Below are positions 1 to 10,346 of a stretch of 64,000 bases of DNA, piece after piece. The notes below the pieces were generated by a model that worked only from the letters and a program-made list of their open reading frames with translations, was not told the origin of the DNA and did no database searches. The first letter of the stretch is position 1; each line of letters opens with the position of its first letter. This stretch comes from PALSA-693 sp963729695 (GTDB lineage Bacteria; Actinomycetota; Acidimicrobiia; Acidimicrobiales; Palsa-688). The stretch lies in contig CAVSOT010000007.1 in the NCBI GenBank assembly GCA_963729695.1, forward strand, positions 930,001 to 994,000, written 5' to 3'. The translations under genes and the position numbers were made by a program.

Positions 1-1
1 C

Positions 2-157
2 GACCTGGCCAAGGTCACCGTGACCACCTCCTACGCCTTTAGCCAGCCCGGCACGTACTTCCCGGCCCTGCGCATCACCTCACAACGACAGGGCGACCCC
101 AACACGCCGCACACCCGCATCCTAAACCTCGCCCGAGCCCGAGTGATCGTTCGATAG
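2..157 (+). CDS. C-terminal end of a PKD-domain hydrolase (partial)
   Basis: Only the last 51 codons are in the window; the gene begins upstream of base 1. The translation ends with a PKD-like strand motif (SYAFSQPGTYFPALR) followed by a PHTRILNLARARVIV tail and a TAG stop. It is nearly the same as the C-terminus of the gene ending at 7976 and resembles the one ending at 3690, so it belongs to the same alpha/beta-hydrolase plus PKD family found repeatedly in the first 8 kb. The catalytic part lies outside the window, so activity cannot be judged. It sits just upstream of, and in the same direction as, an amidohydrolase gene. Confidence 0.75.
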   Translation, partial: DLAKVTVTTSYAFSQPGTYFPALRITSQRQGDPNTPHTRILNLARARVIVR

Positions 158-250
158 CAAAGCAATGGAGCGGCATCCAATCGCAACCCACTCGACTGAC
201 GGGTCGGGCGGCACACAACGAATCGTCGTTTACAAACCAGGAAGGTGGAG

Positions 251-1669
251 ATGTCTGACCGGTTGATGATTTTCTCGTGCGACGGCCACGTCGGAGGGCC
301 GCCCCAAGCCTACAAGGACTACATAGACCCGCGCTACCGGAAGGCGCTCGAAGAACTTTCAGCAGAGAACGAGGAGTGGAGCAGCCACACTGTCCGCGGC
401 GAAAGCTTCCGGCGAGAGCAGGGTCAAGGATATGGCACCTTCGACGCCAAACGGCTTCTCGAGGAGATGGACGCTGAGGGAGTGGCGGGACAGCTACTGT
501 TGAACGGGCATAGTTTGGCCACCACGCCCTTCTTCTCTATAGCCAACGACGTCTACCCTCCGGAGTTGCGCGCCGCCGGCGCTAAGGCATTTCACCGATG
601 GTTGGTGGATTTCGCGGCCGACGGAGATGGGAGGTTGGCCCCGGTGGCTGACCCGGGCCCGTGTCTCGATCTCGACGCCGCCGTGGAGGAGTTGAACGGC
701 TTGGCCGAGGCGGGCTTCGTCGGAGTCTTCCTGCCAGGCACCGTGCAAGATCCTGCCCTTCCCGAGCTCTACGACCGGTACTTCGACCCCTTCTGGGCGG
801 CCTGCGAAGAACAAAGCCTCGCCTTGATTATCCATGCCGCATTCGGGTCGCAGCAGGGACGCATTCTCGAGGCGGTCCGAAAGATGGACCGAATGAGGGA
901 CGATCTGCGCAAGAACGAGCGACTGAGGCAAGAACTCGCGGCCAAGAACCCGGAATTCGCGTCGCTCGATGTCGGCTCGCTGACCGCCCATGAGCTGCTC
1001 GAACTAGGAGGTGGTGCCCCCGACGCCATGACGGCACGCTTCGGTGCGACCGCCCTTCACGCCGGGCGCCGGGCTTTCGCCCATCTGATGCTGGGGGGCG
1101 TGTTCGATCGTTTCCCGAAGCTGAAGCTGCTGCTCATCGAGCTGCGTGCCGATTGGCTGCCAGCCACGCTCGCCCATCTCGACGCTCTCGTCCCGATAGC
1201 GGCCCCTTGGCTGGAGCTGAAACCCAGTGAGTACTTCCAGCACAACTGCTGGATCGCGCCGAGCTCACCGCGGCCGTCGGAGGTTGCCATGCGGCATGAC
1301 ATCGGGATCGACAGGTTTCTGTTCGCCACCGATTACCCGCATCCCGAGGGCACCTGGCCGCACACGTTCGAGTGGATGCGGGCCGTGTTTCGAGACGTGC
1401 CGGACAGTGAACTGCGACATATCCTCGGAGAGAATGCCAGCCGATGCCTCGCCCTCAACCGCACGAACCTGTTAGCCACCGCGGATCGCATTGGGCCGAA
1501 GGCAGTCGACATCCGGGACAGCCGCCGCGAGGTCGATCCCTCCCTCATCGATGTCTTCCACCGCCGCTCGGGGTTCAGCAATAGCGCCGAACGGGTAGAT
1601 CTGACGGAGGTCGAGCGTTGGGTTGACAGTGCCCCAGTGAGACGAACTTTTTGTAAAGGGGGATCATGA
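251..1669 (+). CDS. amidohydrolase-2 family metal-dependent hydrolase/decarboxylase
   Basis: Intact protein of 472 residues in the TIM-barrel amidohydrolase-2 family, which includes ACMSD-type decarboxylases and related hydrolases of aromatic and other ring compounds. Visible signatures are an N-terminal D-x-H metal motif (CDGH, residues 10-13), a mid-barrel His in IIHAAFG (about residue 194), the family block GGVFDRFPKLKLLLIE, and the C-terminal metal/catalytic Asp in FATDYPHPEG (about 361). I chose the ATG at 251 because AGGAAGG lies five bases upstream; an in-frame GTG at 245 is possible. Its stop overlaps the next start (ATGA), so it is probably translationally coupled to the PKD-hydrolase that follows. 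The substrate is unknown. Confidence 0.85.
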   Translation: MSDRLMIFSCDGHVGGPPQAYKDYIDPRYRKALEELSAENEEWSSHTVRGESFRREQGQGYGTFDAKRLLEEMDAEGVAGQLLLNGHSLATTPFFSIANDVYPPELRAAGAKAFHRWLVDFAADGDGRLAPVADPGPCLDLDAAVEELNGLAEAGFVGVFLPGTVQDPALPELYDRYFDPFWAACEEQSLALIIHAAFGSQQGRILEAVRKMDRMRDDLRKNERLRQELAAKNPEFASLDVGSLTAHELLELGGGAPDAMTARFGATALHAGRRAFAHLMLGGVFDRFPKLKLLLIELRADWLPATLAHLDALVPIAAPWLELKPSEYFQHNCWIAPSSPRPSEVAMRHDIGIDRFLFATDYPHPEGTWPHTFEWMRAVFRDVPDSELRHILGENASRCLALNRTNLLATADRIGPKAVDIRDSRREVDPSLIDVFHRRSGFSNSAERVDLTEVERWVDSAPVRRTFCKGGS

Positions 1670-3690
1670 GCGAGGCGGGCCGATTTGGCCTCACGGATCC
1701 GGTGTTCACGGAGCCGTTCGTCGACGTCGACGAGTGGCGTGACGAGCCGGTGCGGCACCGCTACGTCCATGGCGGGTTCGGCGGCACCGACTGCCGGTTC
1801 TCGATGTACTTTCCCGAGCCGCGGCGGTATCAGGGCCGGTTCTTTCAGCCGGTGAGCCCGGTACCGGGTTCGGAGCACGGGGCGACCGAGGGCGCCTTCA
1901 CCGGTTACATCGAGTTCGCCGTCGCCAGCGGGGGCTATCTCGTCGAGTCGAACCTGGGCCGGTTCCGCCGGGCCCTGCGCGGTGAGGACTCCACCATCGC
2001 CGGCTACCGGGCCAGTGCGGCCGTGGCGACCTACTCGCGCGTCCTCGCGGCCGAGCAGTACGGCGAGCACCGCCCTTACGGGTACGTGTTCGGTGGCAGC
2101 GGGGGTGCCTACCGCACGATGGCCTGCTTCGAGAACGGCGACGGCGTGTGGGACGGCGCGGTGCCCTACATCCACGGGTCGATGATGAGCATGCCGAGCA
2201 TGTACTCGGTGCAGGCGCACGCCTTCCGGGTGCTTCACGACAAGATCCCCCAGATCGTCGACGCGGTCGAACCCGGCGGAAGCGGCGACATGTACGCCGG
2301 ACTGAACGGGGAGGAGCGCGACGCGCTGGCCGAGGTGACCCGGATGGGGTTCCCGCCCCAGGCCTGGTTCGACGCCGAGCGGGTCCGGCTCCAGTACACG
2401 ACGGTGTGGGCGGGCCTGTTCGATCACTTCGCGACCTGGGATCCGACGTACTTCGACGACTTCTGGACGGTGCCCGGCTACCTCGGCCAGCACCCCACGG
2501 CCTCCCTGGTGGCGGCCAAGGTGGAGCACAAGACGAAGCATCGTCGAACTGGTCCTGCCGGCCCAGGCGGCGGAGCTCGGACTGCCGATCCCGATGGCGT
2601 TGCGGGGTCTGCACGTCGATGACGTGCCGGTCGCCTACCGGCTCGAAGAGGTGCCCGAGGCCGATCTTACGGGGGCCATGCTCCGCTTCACGACCGGGCG
2701 ATGCGGCCGGCCACCACGTGTGGATCTCGGGCCGCCGCGGCGACCACCTGGCCACCGGGATCGGCCAGGAGGAGTTCGAGCACCTGCGGCGGGGTGGCGG
2801 TCGGCGACGACGTGCTCGTCGACAACACGCCCTATCTCGCCTTCCAGACCTACCACCGCCACCAGGTGCCGGACCCCGAGTATCCGGCCTGGGACCAGTT
2901 CCGGCGCGGTGGCCGACCGATCTATCCGCAGCGCCCCGAGCTCTTGGGTCCGCGCTTCGTGCGCAACAACGGCGCCGGGCTGATGAGCGGGCGATTCGGC
3001 GGGAAGATGATCGTGGTCCAGAGCCTCTTCGACGAGATCGCCTACCCCCAGCAGGCCGACTGGTACCGGCGCGCGGGTGGCGCGAGCGCTCGGCGACCGC
3101 ATCGACGACCAGTACCGGGTCTGGTTCACCGACCACGCCATGCACCAGGATCCGGCGGTGATGCCGCGCGATCGACATCCAGCCGCACCGCGCTACCCGG
3201 ATCGTCAATTACCGGGGCGTCCTCGAGCAGGCCCTGCGTGACCTGGCGGCCTGGGTCGAGCGGGGCATCGCCCCGCCGCCCAGCACCGCCTACGAGCTCG
3301 ACGACGGGCAGATCCGTCTGCCGCCCACCGCTGCGGCCCGCCGCGGCATCCAGCCCGTCGTCGAGCTGCTGGCCAACGGTGCGCGTGCGGGCCGAGGTCG
3401 CTGTCGGGGAGCCGGTCAGCTTCTCGGCCCTGGTCGAGGTGCCGCCGGGCACGGGCACGATCATCGCCGCGGAGTGGGATTTCGAAGGCGGCGGCGACTT
3501 CCCGGTCTCCGAACCGTTCACCAACGAGGACCTGTCGTACGAGTCGATGCGGATCACCCGCGAGTACGCGTTCGCCGCACCCGGTACGTATTTCCCGGCG
3601 CTGCGCGTCACGGCGCACCGCCTCGGGCAGGTGGACAACCCCCACGGCCGGGTCATGAACCTCGGTCGCGTCCGCGTGGTCGTCGGGTAG
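1666..3690 (+). pseudogene. alpha/beta-hydrolase with C-terminal PKD-like domain, frameshifted
   Basis: The gene starts in an ATGA overlap with the amidohydrolase. The first 290 codons read cleanly (FVDVDEWRDEP start, nucleophile loop VFGGSGGAYR near residue 145). The protein is then recovered only by hopping frames, with shifts near 2538, 2697, 2797, 3080, about 3160-3200 and 3380. After the last shift the original frame is restored, giving a PKD-like domain (IIAAEWDFEGGGDF, then GTYFPALRVT). The acid loop GGKMIVVQSLFDE and the catalytic-His loop FTDHAMH are both recognisable. The full product would be about 675 residues, tannase-like in plan (nucleophile, acid, His), with a PKD module of the kind usually found outside the cell. 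I see no classical signal peptide. Almost no in-frame stops occur between the shifts, so the lesions are recent or are sequencing errors. Confidence 0.75.
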
Positions 3691-4198
3691 CACAAAGGCA
3701 ACCCCAATTTGTCGTCGAGTGGACAGATCGGTGTCCATCCTCTGCCTCGCCGATTTCAATGGTGACGTCCCCTGGGTGAAGCAATGTCTGGTTGCGCCGA
3801 CACCGTCATCGCCCAGGGGACACGTCTGGTGATCAGATCAGCCGAGCGGCGATGAGGGTCTGCGCACTATTGCACCCATATCGTCATGACCGAGGAGTTG
3901 GTTGCCAAGCTTCCTGAGAGGCCGGCGCTCGACGCTGCCGCCCGCTGCGTGGCTTCGCGCCGTGTAGGAGGCTACTATGCTAAGTATAGATGCCTCTTCG
4001 GTTCAGGGGGTTTGTCGTAGGGACGTTGCCGTCAGGGGGGAAGTGTAGTAGTAGTCAGGCCGGATGATCCGTAATTGTGGTTCGGCAGATACCCACGTAC
4101 GTCCTCGCCCAGTCGAGGCATACGGGCATATTGTCCTTCGAAGTACCTCGAAGAGTTCGACGCTTATGCGGTTAACGATGCCGTGGCGGGAATGTCCG
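3691..4198. other. intergenic stretch, no gene seen
   Basis: About 500 bases between the frameshifted hydrolase and the hydrolase remnant. The open frames are short, lack ribosome-binding sites and resemble nothing I know. AT content is locally higher around 3960-4020. I see no convincing terminator or promoter. Confidence 0.5.
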
Positions 4199-4449
4199 TC
4201 GGGTGAGAACGACTCGGGTGGTGAGTGGGCCCGTAGGGATCCAGCCCGGTGGTGTCATTGACGGCGAACGGTGGGCAAAAAGCGGTGGTGGCCGTGGGTG
4301 GAGGCCGTGAAGTTTTCTGGGGGGTGGCGGAGGTTCCGCCTGGGGCGGGATTGGGGACCTACTTCCCGGCTCTGCGGGGTCACTTCCCAGCGCCAAGGCA
4401 ACCCCTACATCCCCACACCCGCATCCACAACCTGCGTCATCGTCAGTAG
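4199..4449 (+). pseudogene. deleted remnant of the PKD-hydrolase gene
   Basis: This 250-base stretch is a collapsed copy of the 3' third of the hydrolase gene that ends at 7976. Bases from about 4202 (GTGAGAACGACTCGGGTGGT) match those from 7471. The copy then jumps to the CCGGTGGTGTCATTGACGGC segment matching about 7638, runs through GGGCAAAAAGCGGTGGTGGC, and loses about 110 bases to rejoin at ACCTACTTCCC (7863 in the intact copy). It ends in a CGCGTCATCGTC-like tail just before the lipoprotein gene. At least two internal deletions and many substitutions are present, so this copy is a genuine relic rather than a sequencing artefact. Confidence 0.75.
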
Positions 4450-4477
4450 AGAGCCACACGGAAAAGGGGGAAGACAA

Positions 4478-5718
4478 GGGCGTCGTAAAGGGAAACTTCT
4501 GCCAGCGGTCGGCGTGCTGACCGTGATGATAACCATTGGCGCCTGCTCGTCGACCAGCAAGAGCAACTCTTCGAGCCCGACATCGAGCGGTCAATCGACG
4601 AACTCTGCAGGCGCGGCACAGCCGACGGGGGCTCCGATCAAGGTCGGCTTGGTATGCGCCTGCACTGGCAATGCCTTTGGGGCCAGCATCGTACCCTCAG
4701 TCGACACCTACAAAGCTGGGTCAATTCGTAAACGCATCCGGGGGTATCAACGGCCATCCGATTCAACTCATCGTTAAGGATCATAAAGGGATGCCGGGAC
4801 AGTCTGCCACCGACGTACAGACGCTGATCAGTTCCGATCACGTTGACGTCATCCAGGATAACACCACCTTTGACGAGGCCTGGGCGACAGCTGTCCAGTC
4901 CACCGGCGTGCCGGTGATAGCGTTGACGAACTACAACTCCGACTTCTACCCGGTCAGTCAGACCAACGACTCATCCAACTTCTCCGTAGTATCGACTGCC
5001 AAAGCGACGGGCGCGACCAAGTTCGGCGAGCTGTACTGTGCCGAGGCCGCCGTATGCCAGCAGAGCATTCCCCAAATTAAGTCAATAGCTGCCAAGCAGG
5101 GTGTACCGCTTGTTTACACGGCGGAAATTGCGGCGACCGCACGAAATTACACGGCTCAATGCCTTGCCGCCCAGCAAGCGCATATCTCGACACTATTTGT
5201 TGCCGATGGTCCAACCGTTTTAGAGAGAGTGGCGTCCAACTGCTCTCAGCAGGGCTACCACCCCACTTATGTGACCGAAGGTCTAGGATTCAGCACAGAA
5301 CTGAATAATGCACCCGGGCTTACCAATATGTGGGACGAATACGGGAGCCTCCCATTTTGGGATACAGGTAGCACGGCGGTTCAAGCCATGAACACGGCGT
5401 TGGACAAATACTATCCCGGCCTCCGTCGAGAACGCGACGGTCTGGAGCGAGGAGACCGCTCTGGCCTGGCCGGAAGGCTTGCTCCTCGAGGACGCCGTGA
5501 AAGCGGGAGGTCTGACTGCAAACGGTACACCCACTGCGGCTGAGGTCGTGAAAGGTCTGGCATCGTTGAAGGGTGACACCCTGGATGGCTGGTCGCCGCC
5601 GTTGACGTTCGTCGCTGGCCAGGCGCACTCAGTTGACTGCTGGTATACGGGTCATTTGCTCAATGGGGTGAACAGCTTGGAGAATGGTGGGAAGGTGACC
5701 TGCGAGACCGGTTCGTGA
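4478..5718 (+). pseudogene. branched-chain amino acid-type ABC substrate-binding lipoprotein, frameshifted
   Basis: Periplasmic-binding protein of the LivJ/Peripla_BP_6 type, about 410 residues if repaired. A lipoprotein signal is visible (hydrophobic run ending ITIGAC, lipobox Cys at about 4545), then a Ser/Thr linker, then the conserved entry APIKVGLVCACTG. Two frameshifts interrupt it, near 4720 (between SVDTYKAG and LGQFVNASGG) and near 5425 (between YYPGL and a frame reading WSEETALAWPEG). The final segment ends at a normal stop. The start is unclear: AAAAGGGGGA is a good ribosome-binding site at about 4458-4467, but no ATG or GTG follows in the right frame. Base composition is visibly less GC-rich than the neighbours, which may indicate transfer. 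No permease or ATPase genes follow, so it is an orphan binding protein here. Confidence 0.7.
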
Positions 5719-5946
5719 TCCTTGGCGATTATGACCCCGTAACGGGTGCGACTGTTCTCGTCGTGCCGGCCTGGGCGGTCCGCAGGAGGTGCTATTCCCG
5801 TCACCGGATACATCTTCTCGGACCAGCTATCCAGAAGCATCTAGAGGAGGAGTCCGAAGCTCCCACTAGGTCGGGCTGCGAATCGACTAAGGACCCTCGA
5901 TCCGGCTCCCCGCGGTGGGAGTTCCGTACGGCAATATCAAGGGGAG

Positions 5947-7976
5947 ATGACAGTGGCGAGTCAGGTGGTCGACGGCGGTCGGGATTCATTGTTTGACTCA
6001 CCCTATGTGGATGTCGATGAATGGCGGGAGGAGCCGATCCCTCACCGGTACGTGCATGGAGGTTTTAACGGTACAGATGCCGATTGCGCTGCACTTTCCT
6101 CCCGCTGAGCGCTATGGGGGCCGGTTTTTTCAACCGGTTTACGCGGTTCCCGGCAATGAGCATACGGTCAGCGCTGGGTTTATGCCGGAGAACCAAAGGG
6201 TGGATACCCTTCGCGATGGCGAGCGGAGCGTATTGGGTGAATCCAATCAGGGACGGTTAAACCCGTTCCCGGGTCCGGATTGGGCCTACTCTGGGCTATC
6301 GAACCTCGGCTGCCGTGGCAGGGTACCGCGGACAGCTGGCCGCAGAGATGTACGGGGAGCATAGGGCGTACGGATATATCTTCGGTGGTAGCGGCGGCGC
6401 CTACCGAACATTCAGATTGTTTTGAGAACTGCGTCGGGGTGTGGGATGGCGCAGTCCCATACATCCATGGAACACCGATGAGCGTGCCGAATATGTTCAT
6501 GGTGCAGAACCACGCCATCCGGCTCCTACGCCAAGAAGTTTCCCGCCATTGGGACGCAATCGAGCCCGGAGGCAGCGGCGACATGTTCCGAGGCCTGAAC
6601 GCCGAGGAAAGGGACACGCTGGCCGAGGTAACCGAGAATGGGCTTTCCGCCCAGAGCCTGGTTCGATGTGGAACGACTTGCCCGGCAATACCACGGTGTG
6701 TGGACCCTCCTGATCGACAACGTGATGAAGTGGGACCCGGAGTATTTCGAAGATTTCTGGACCGTGCCCGGCTATTTGGGCTTCGACCCGCCCGAATCGC
6801 TCGCTCGATCCCGAGTTCAACTGAAGACCACGGTTACGAATCTGGTCATGCGTGACGAGGCGATGACCCTGGGCCTGCCGCTCCCACGGTTGTTGAACGT
6901 GGCCCCGCTCGCCGAGACGGCCGGTGGCCGTCCGTGTCCAGGGCCTATCAGCCACGAACTTGGACGGAGCGACCTTAACCGTTACCAGTGGCGCCGCCTC
7001 TGGGCGGGTGCTCTCTGTCGTCGACGTGGTGGATGGCGTCCTGGTAACAGGCTTTGGACCCGACAACTCACAAGGGCTGACCGGTGTCTCTACCGGAGAT
7101 CACGTGACACTGGATAACGCCATCTTCCTGGCGTCTCAGACCTTTCATCGTCATCAGGTTGATCCTGACTATCCGCAGTGGGATCAGTTCCGGGCAGGGG
7201 ACCGGTCCGTCTATCCGCAGCGGCCGAAGCTGATCGGACCCCGCTACGTTCGATACGGGTGCGGTTCGGTGCAGACGGGGCGTTTCGCGGGGAAGATGAT
7301 CGTGGTCCAGAATCTGATGGACGAGGCGGCATATCCGAGCCAGGCGGACTTTTACCGAAAGATGGTGCAGAGGGTTTTGGGGGAACGGTTAGACGATCAT
7401 TACCGGTTGTGGTTTGTGGATCATGCCATGCATGGTCATCCGACGGTGGCGGAGGGGGATGCCCGTCCCGTGAGAACGACTCGGGTGGTGAGTTATCTGG
7501 GGGTGTTACATCAGGCGCTCTTGGATGTGGCGGACTGGGTGGAGAAGGGTCTGGCCCCTCCGCCCAGCACCGACTACGAGGTGGTCGACGGGCAGGTGGT
7601 GGTTCCGCCTTCGGCCAAGGCCCGCAGGGGCATCCAACCGGTGGTGTCGTTGACGGCGAATGGTGGGCAAAAAGCGGTGGTGGCCGTGGGTGAGGCGGTG
7701 AGGTTTGTTGGGGTGGCGGAGGTTCCGGCTGGGGCGGGAACCATCGTGGCGGCGGAGTGGGATTTTGAAGGTAGTGGTGAGTACCCGCGGGTGGAGACGG
7801 GCATGGACGGCGACCTGGCGGCGGTGACCGTTACCGCCGCCTACGCCTTCGGCCAGCCAGGCACCTACTTCCCCGCTTTGCGGGTCACTTCCCAGCGTCA
7901 AGGCAACCCCCACACCCCCCACACCCGGATCCACAACCTGGCCAGAACCCGCGTCATCGTCCAAGCGGTAACGTAA
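5947..7976 (+). pseudogene. second alpha/beta-hydrolase with PKD-like domain, frameshifted
   Basis: Near full-length paralogue of the gene at 1666-3690. The ATG at 5947 follows AAGGGGAG and opens with PYVDVDEWREEP and HRYVHGGFNGTD, matching the first copy. Frames then shift near 6080, in the 6180-6420 stretch, near 6640 and near 6920. From about 6924 the frame is clean to 7976. The nucleophile loop FGGSGGAYR is at 6380-6406, the acid loop MIVVQNLMDE at about 7294-7323, and the DHAMH catalytic-His loop at 7419-7433. The PKD-like domain is clear (IVAAEWDFEGSGEY, then GTYFPALRVTSQRQG). The tail is almost the same as the fragment at 2-157. A TetR gene starts four bases after its stop. Predicted role: extracellular or surface hydrolase of unknown substrate. 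Confidence 0.75.
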
Positions 7977-7980
7977 CTCG

Positions 7981-8633
7981 GTGGCAGGACTCGACATCCA
8001 ACGAATCGCCGGGGCCAGCTTGGAAATTGTGGACCAACGTGGCCCAGAGGGATTGACCATTCGAGCGGTGGCAGAACGGCTCGGTGTAACACCCATGGCC
8101 CTCTACCACCACGTTGAGAACAAGGCCGCCCTGCTGGCACTGGTGGTTGAGACGGCCCTTAGCGAGCAACCATTACCTGTCCACGAAGGCAAGGAGTGGA
8201 AGGAAGACCTCTGGCGAGAAGCCAAGTGGGTATACGACACGATGAGTGCGCATCCCGCTGTTGCACTGCTCCGCATTCAATACAACGTCTGGACCCCAAG
8301 GGCATTGACACTTGGAGAACGCTGGTCGAAGCTATGGCTGCGGAGCGGACTGAGTGATCGAGCGGCCTCACAGGCGGCCCTTGCCAATCCGCGGGCCGTT
8401 GTAGGACTCGCACATCAAGAGATTCTTACCCGTGACCGCCAACCACCGAACGAACCAAGGCCGTCATGGGTTCCCAAACTGGGCTTCCTCTTCGAATCCG
8501 ATCTGGCTCCAGCGGCCGGTTCGAATTGGTCGTCCGTGTGCTGATCGACGGCCTGTACGACCGTCTGTCCGGGTCAGCGCCGAAACCGCCAGAACGACCG
8601 GTCACGGACGGTGCGAAGAAGCAGAAGAGCTAG
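7981..8633 (+). CDS. TetR family transcriptional regulator (late frameshift)
   Basis: The N-terminal helix-turn-helix is typical: GLTIRAVAERLGVTPMALYH, followed by HVENKAALL. The GTG start at 7981 lies four bases after the hydrolase stop, so it is likely co-transcribed. The longest frame stops at 8544, but a shift at about 8513 restores a normal TetR C-terminus (FELVVRVLIDGLYDRLSG) that runs to a TAG at 8631-8633, giving about 217 residues. With that repair its end meets the stop of the convergent dehydrogenase gene. By position it is a candidate local regulator of the hydrolase/amidohydrolase genes; the ligand is unknown. Confidence 0.75.
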
Positions 8634-9471
8634 CGGATGGTTCGCGATGCTCCGCCGTCGACGAAGATCGTCTGGCCGGTGACCCAGCGGGAGTCCGGGC
8701 TCACCAGGTAGAGCGCTGTGGTGGCGACGTCGAAGGGGGTGCCGTCGCTCTGGAGCAACGACGAGGTGCGCCGGGATTCGAGATACTCCTCGCCGGCTGC
8801 GCCCATAGACGCCGCCCGGGCCACGATGTGGGGGGCTCGAACCTGGCCGATCACGAGCAGGTTGGCCCGGATGCCCTGGGGGCCGAGCGCCCCGGCCATC
8901 ACCATCGTCAGTCCCTCGAGCGCCGCCTTCGACACGCCGTAGGCCAAGCGGCCGTCCCCATACCAGTGGCTGGCCATGGTGGTCCCGATGTAGACCACCG
9001 AGCCGCCTTGGCGGGAGAGGGCGGCGCCAGGGCCCGGGTGGAGAGCATGGCCCCAGTGACGTTGACCCGGAAGACCAGATCCCAGTCGTCGAGGTCGAGC
9101 TCCGCCAGTTCGCCGAGCACCCCTCCGGCGACCCGGGCAGCCATCCCGTGCCGCGACACCACACCGGCGGAGTTGACCAGGGCATCGACCTGTCCGAACT
9201 CGGCGTCGGCGCGGGCCGCGACCCGGTCGCAGTCCTCGACGCGGGTGACGTCAGCTTCGACGGCGATGGCCCGGCCACCCTCCTCGGTGATCTTGCTCAC
9301 CACTGCCTCAGCCCGCTCCCCCACCCGGTCCACGCAGACGACCGCTGCGCCGTGCCGGGCGAAGGTCAATGCCATGGCCTGGCCGTTCCCCATGCCGTCC
9401 GCGGTGGCGGTGCCTGCTCCGGTTATGACCGCCACCTGGCCGGCCAACCGCTGATCCGTGGGCTGCTCCAT
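8630..9471 (-). CDS. short-chain dehydrogenase/reductase (one frameshift)
   Basis: SDR-family NAD(P)-dependent oxidoreductase of about 280 residues. The ATG at 9471 follows AGGAGGGG. The Rossmann motif is the glycine-rich TGAGTATADGMGNG, longer than the classical TGxxxGxG and like bacterial hydroxyacyl-CoA or steroid-type SDRs. Conserved VNSAGV and RVNVTGA motifs follow. A frameshift near 9010-9040 separates this part from the C-terminal part, which has the catalytic YGVSK. The position 13 residues before that Tyr, normally Ser, reads as Thr. The end has the usual VTGQTIFVDGG motif. It is the last gene of a minus-strand group with another SDR and a thiamine-diphosphate enzyme. Confidence 0.75.
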
Positions 9472-9508
9472 GATCCCCTCCTGGTCCTCGAGTCCTTGCC
9501 AGCCTGCG

Positions 9509-10297
9509 CTACGAGTCCGGGAAGATTGCCTGCAGCGGGTGCCGGGAGGATTCGCCGATGGGAAGCACCTGCCCGTTGATGAACCGGCCCTCATCGGAGA
9601 CCACGAACGCCACGTACCGGCCGATCCAGTCGACGTCGACGAGTGCGATGGGGGGCTCCGGAGGCGGCAGGGAAGGCGGGTTCTGGTCGGCCCGCTCCAC
9701 GGCCCACTGGCGTAGGATTCGGTTCCGCTCTCCCTCGATCGCCCCCGGCGCCAGCACGTTGGCCCGGATCCCGTACTGACGGTTCTCCATGGCGGTTGTT
9801 TGCGTGAAGTTGATGATCGCCGCCTTGGTCGCCCCGTAGCTGGCCCGGTCCGGGAAGCCGCGGGTGCCGTTGACCGACGACACGTTGATGATCACCCCCG
9901 AGCGCTGCAGGATCATGGTCCGGAGCGCTGCCCGGGTCCCGTACATGACGCTGTCGAGGTTGGTGCGGATGGCCTTGTGCCAACGTTCCGTTGGCAGCTC
10001 GGCGATGGGGCCGGGAGGGTCGATCCAGGCCACGGTGTTGGCCACCACGTCGAGCCGGCCGAATGCCTCGACCGCCCGGGCGAAGAGATCTTCTACCTGC
10101 TCCTCTTCCGAGACGTCGCAGGGGATGCTGAGTACCTCGGCCCCCGCCGTCCGAGCCCGCTCGGCGGATGCCTCCAAGGCCTCGGCGTCGAGGTCGCACA
10201 CGACCAGCTTCTCGCCCGGGCCGCTGAGGGCGGCGGCGATGCCGGCGCCCACCCCTCGGCCCGTCCCGGTGATCAGGCTGACCCGATCGCTCACCAT
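9509..10297 (-). CDS. short-chain dehydrogenase/reductase
   Basis: Intact classical SDR of 262 residues. It has the cofactor motif TGTGRGVGAGIA at the N-terminus, an Asp at the end of beta-2 (VVCDLDAEAL) that suggests NAD(H) preference, the NTVA variant of the NNAG motif, the catalytic Ser in INVSSVNGT and the catalytic YGATK. The C-terminus ends with INGQVLPIGE. It lies 38 bases upstream of the other SDR and 49 bases downstream of the thiamine-diphosphate enzyme, all on the minus strand, so the three probably form an operon. The substrate cannot be told from the sequence. Confidence 0.85.
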   Translation of the reverse strand: MVSDRVSLITGTGRGVGAGIAAALSGPGEKLVVCDLDAEALEASAERARTAGAEVLSIPCDVSEEEQVEDLFARAVEAFGRLDVVANTVAWIDPPGPIAELPTERWHKAIRTNLDSVMYGTRAALRTMILQRSGVIINVSSVNGTRGFPDRASYGATKAAIINFTQTTAMENRQYGIRANVLAPGAIEGERNRILRQWAVERADQNPPSLPPPEPPIALVDVDWIGRYVAFVVSDEGRFINGQVLPIGESSRHPLQAIFPDS

Positions 10298-10346
10298 GGC
10301 TCCACCTCACCTCTTGTCGTTCGACTCGTCCGAATCCGGGCCGCGC

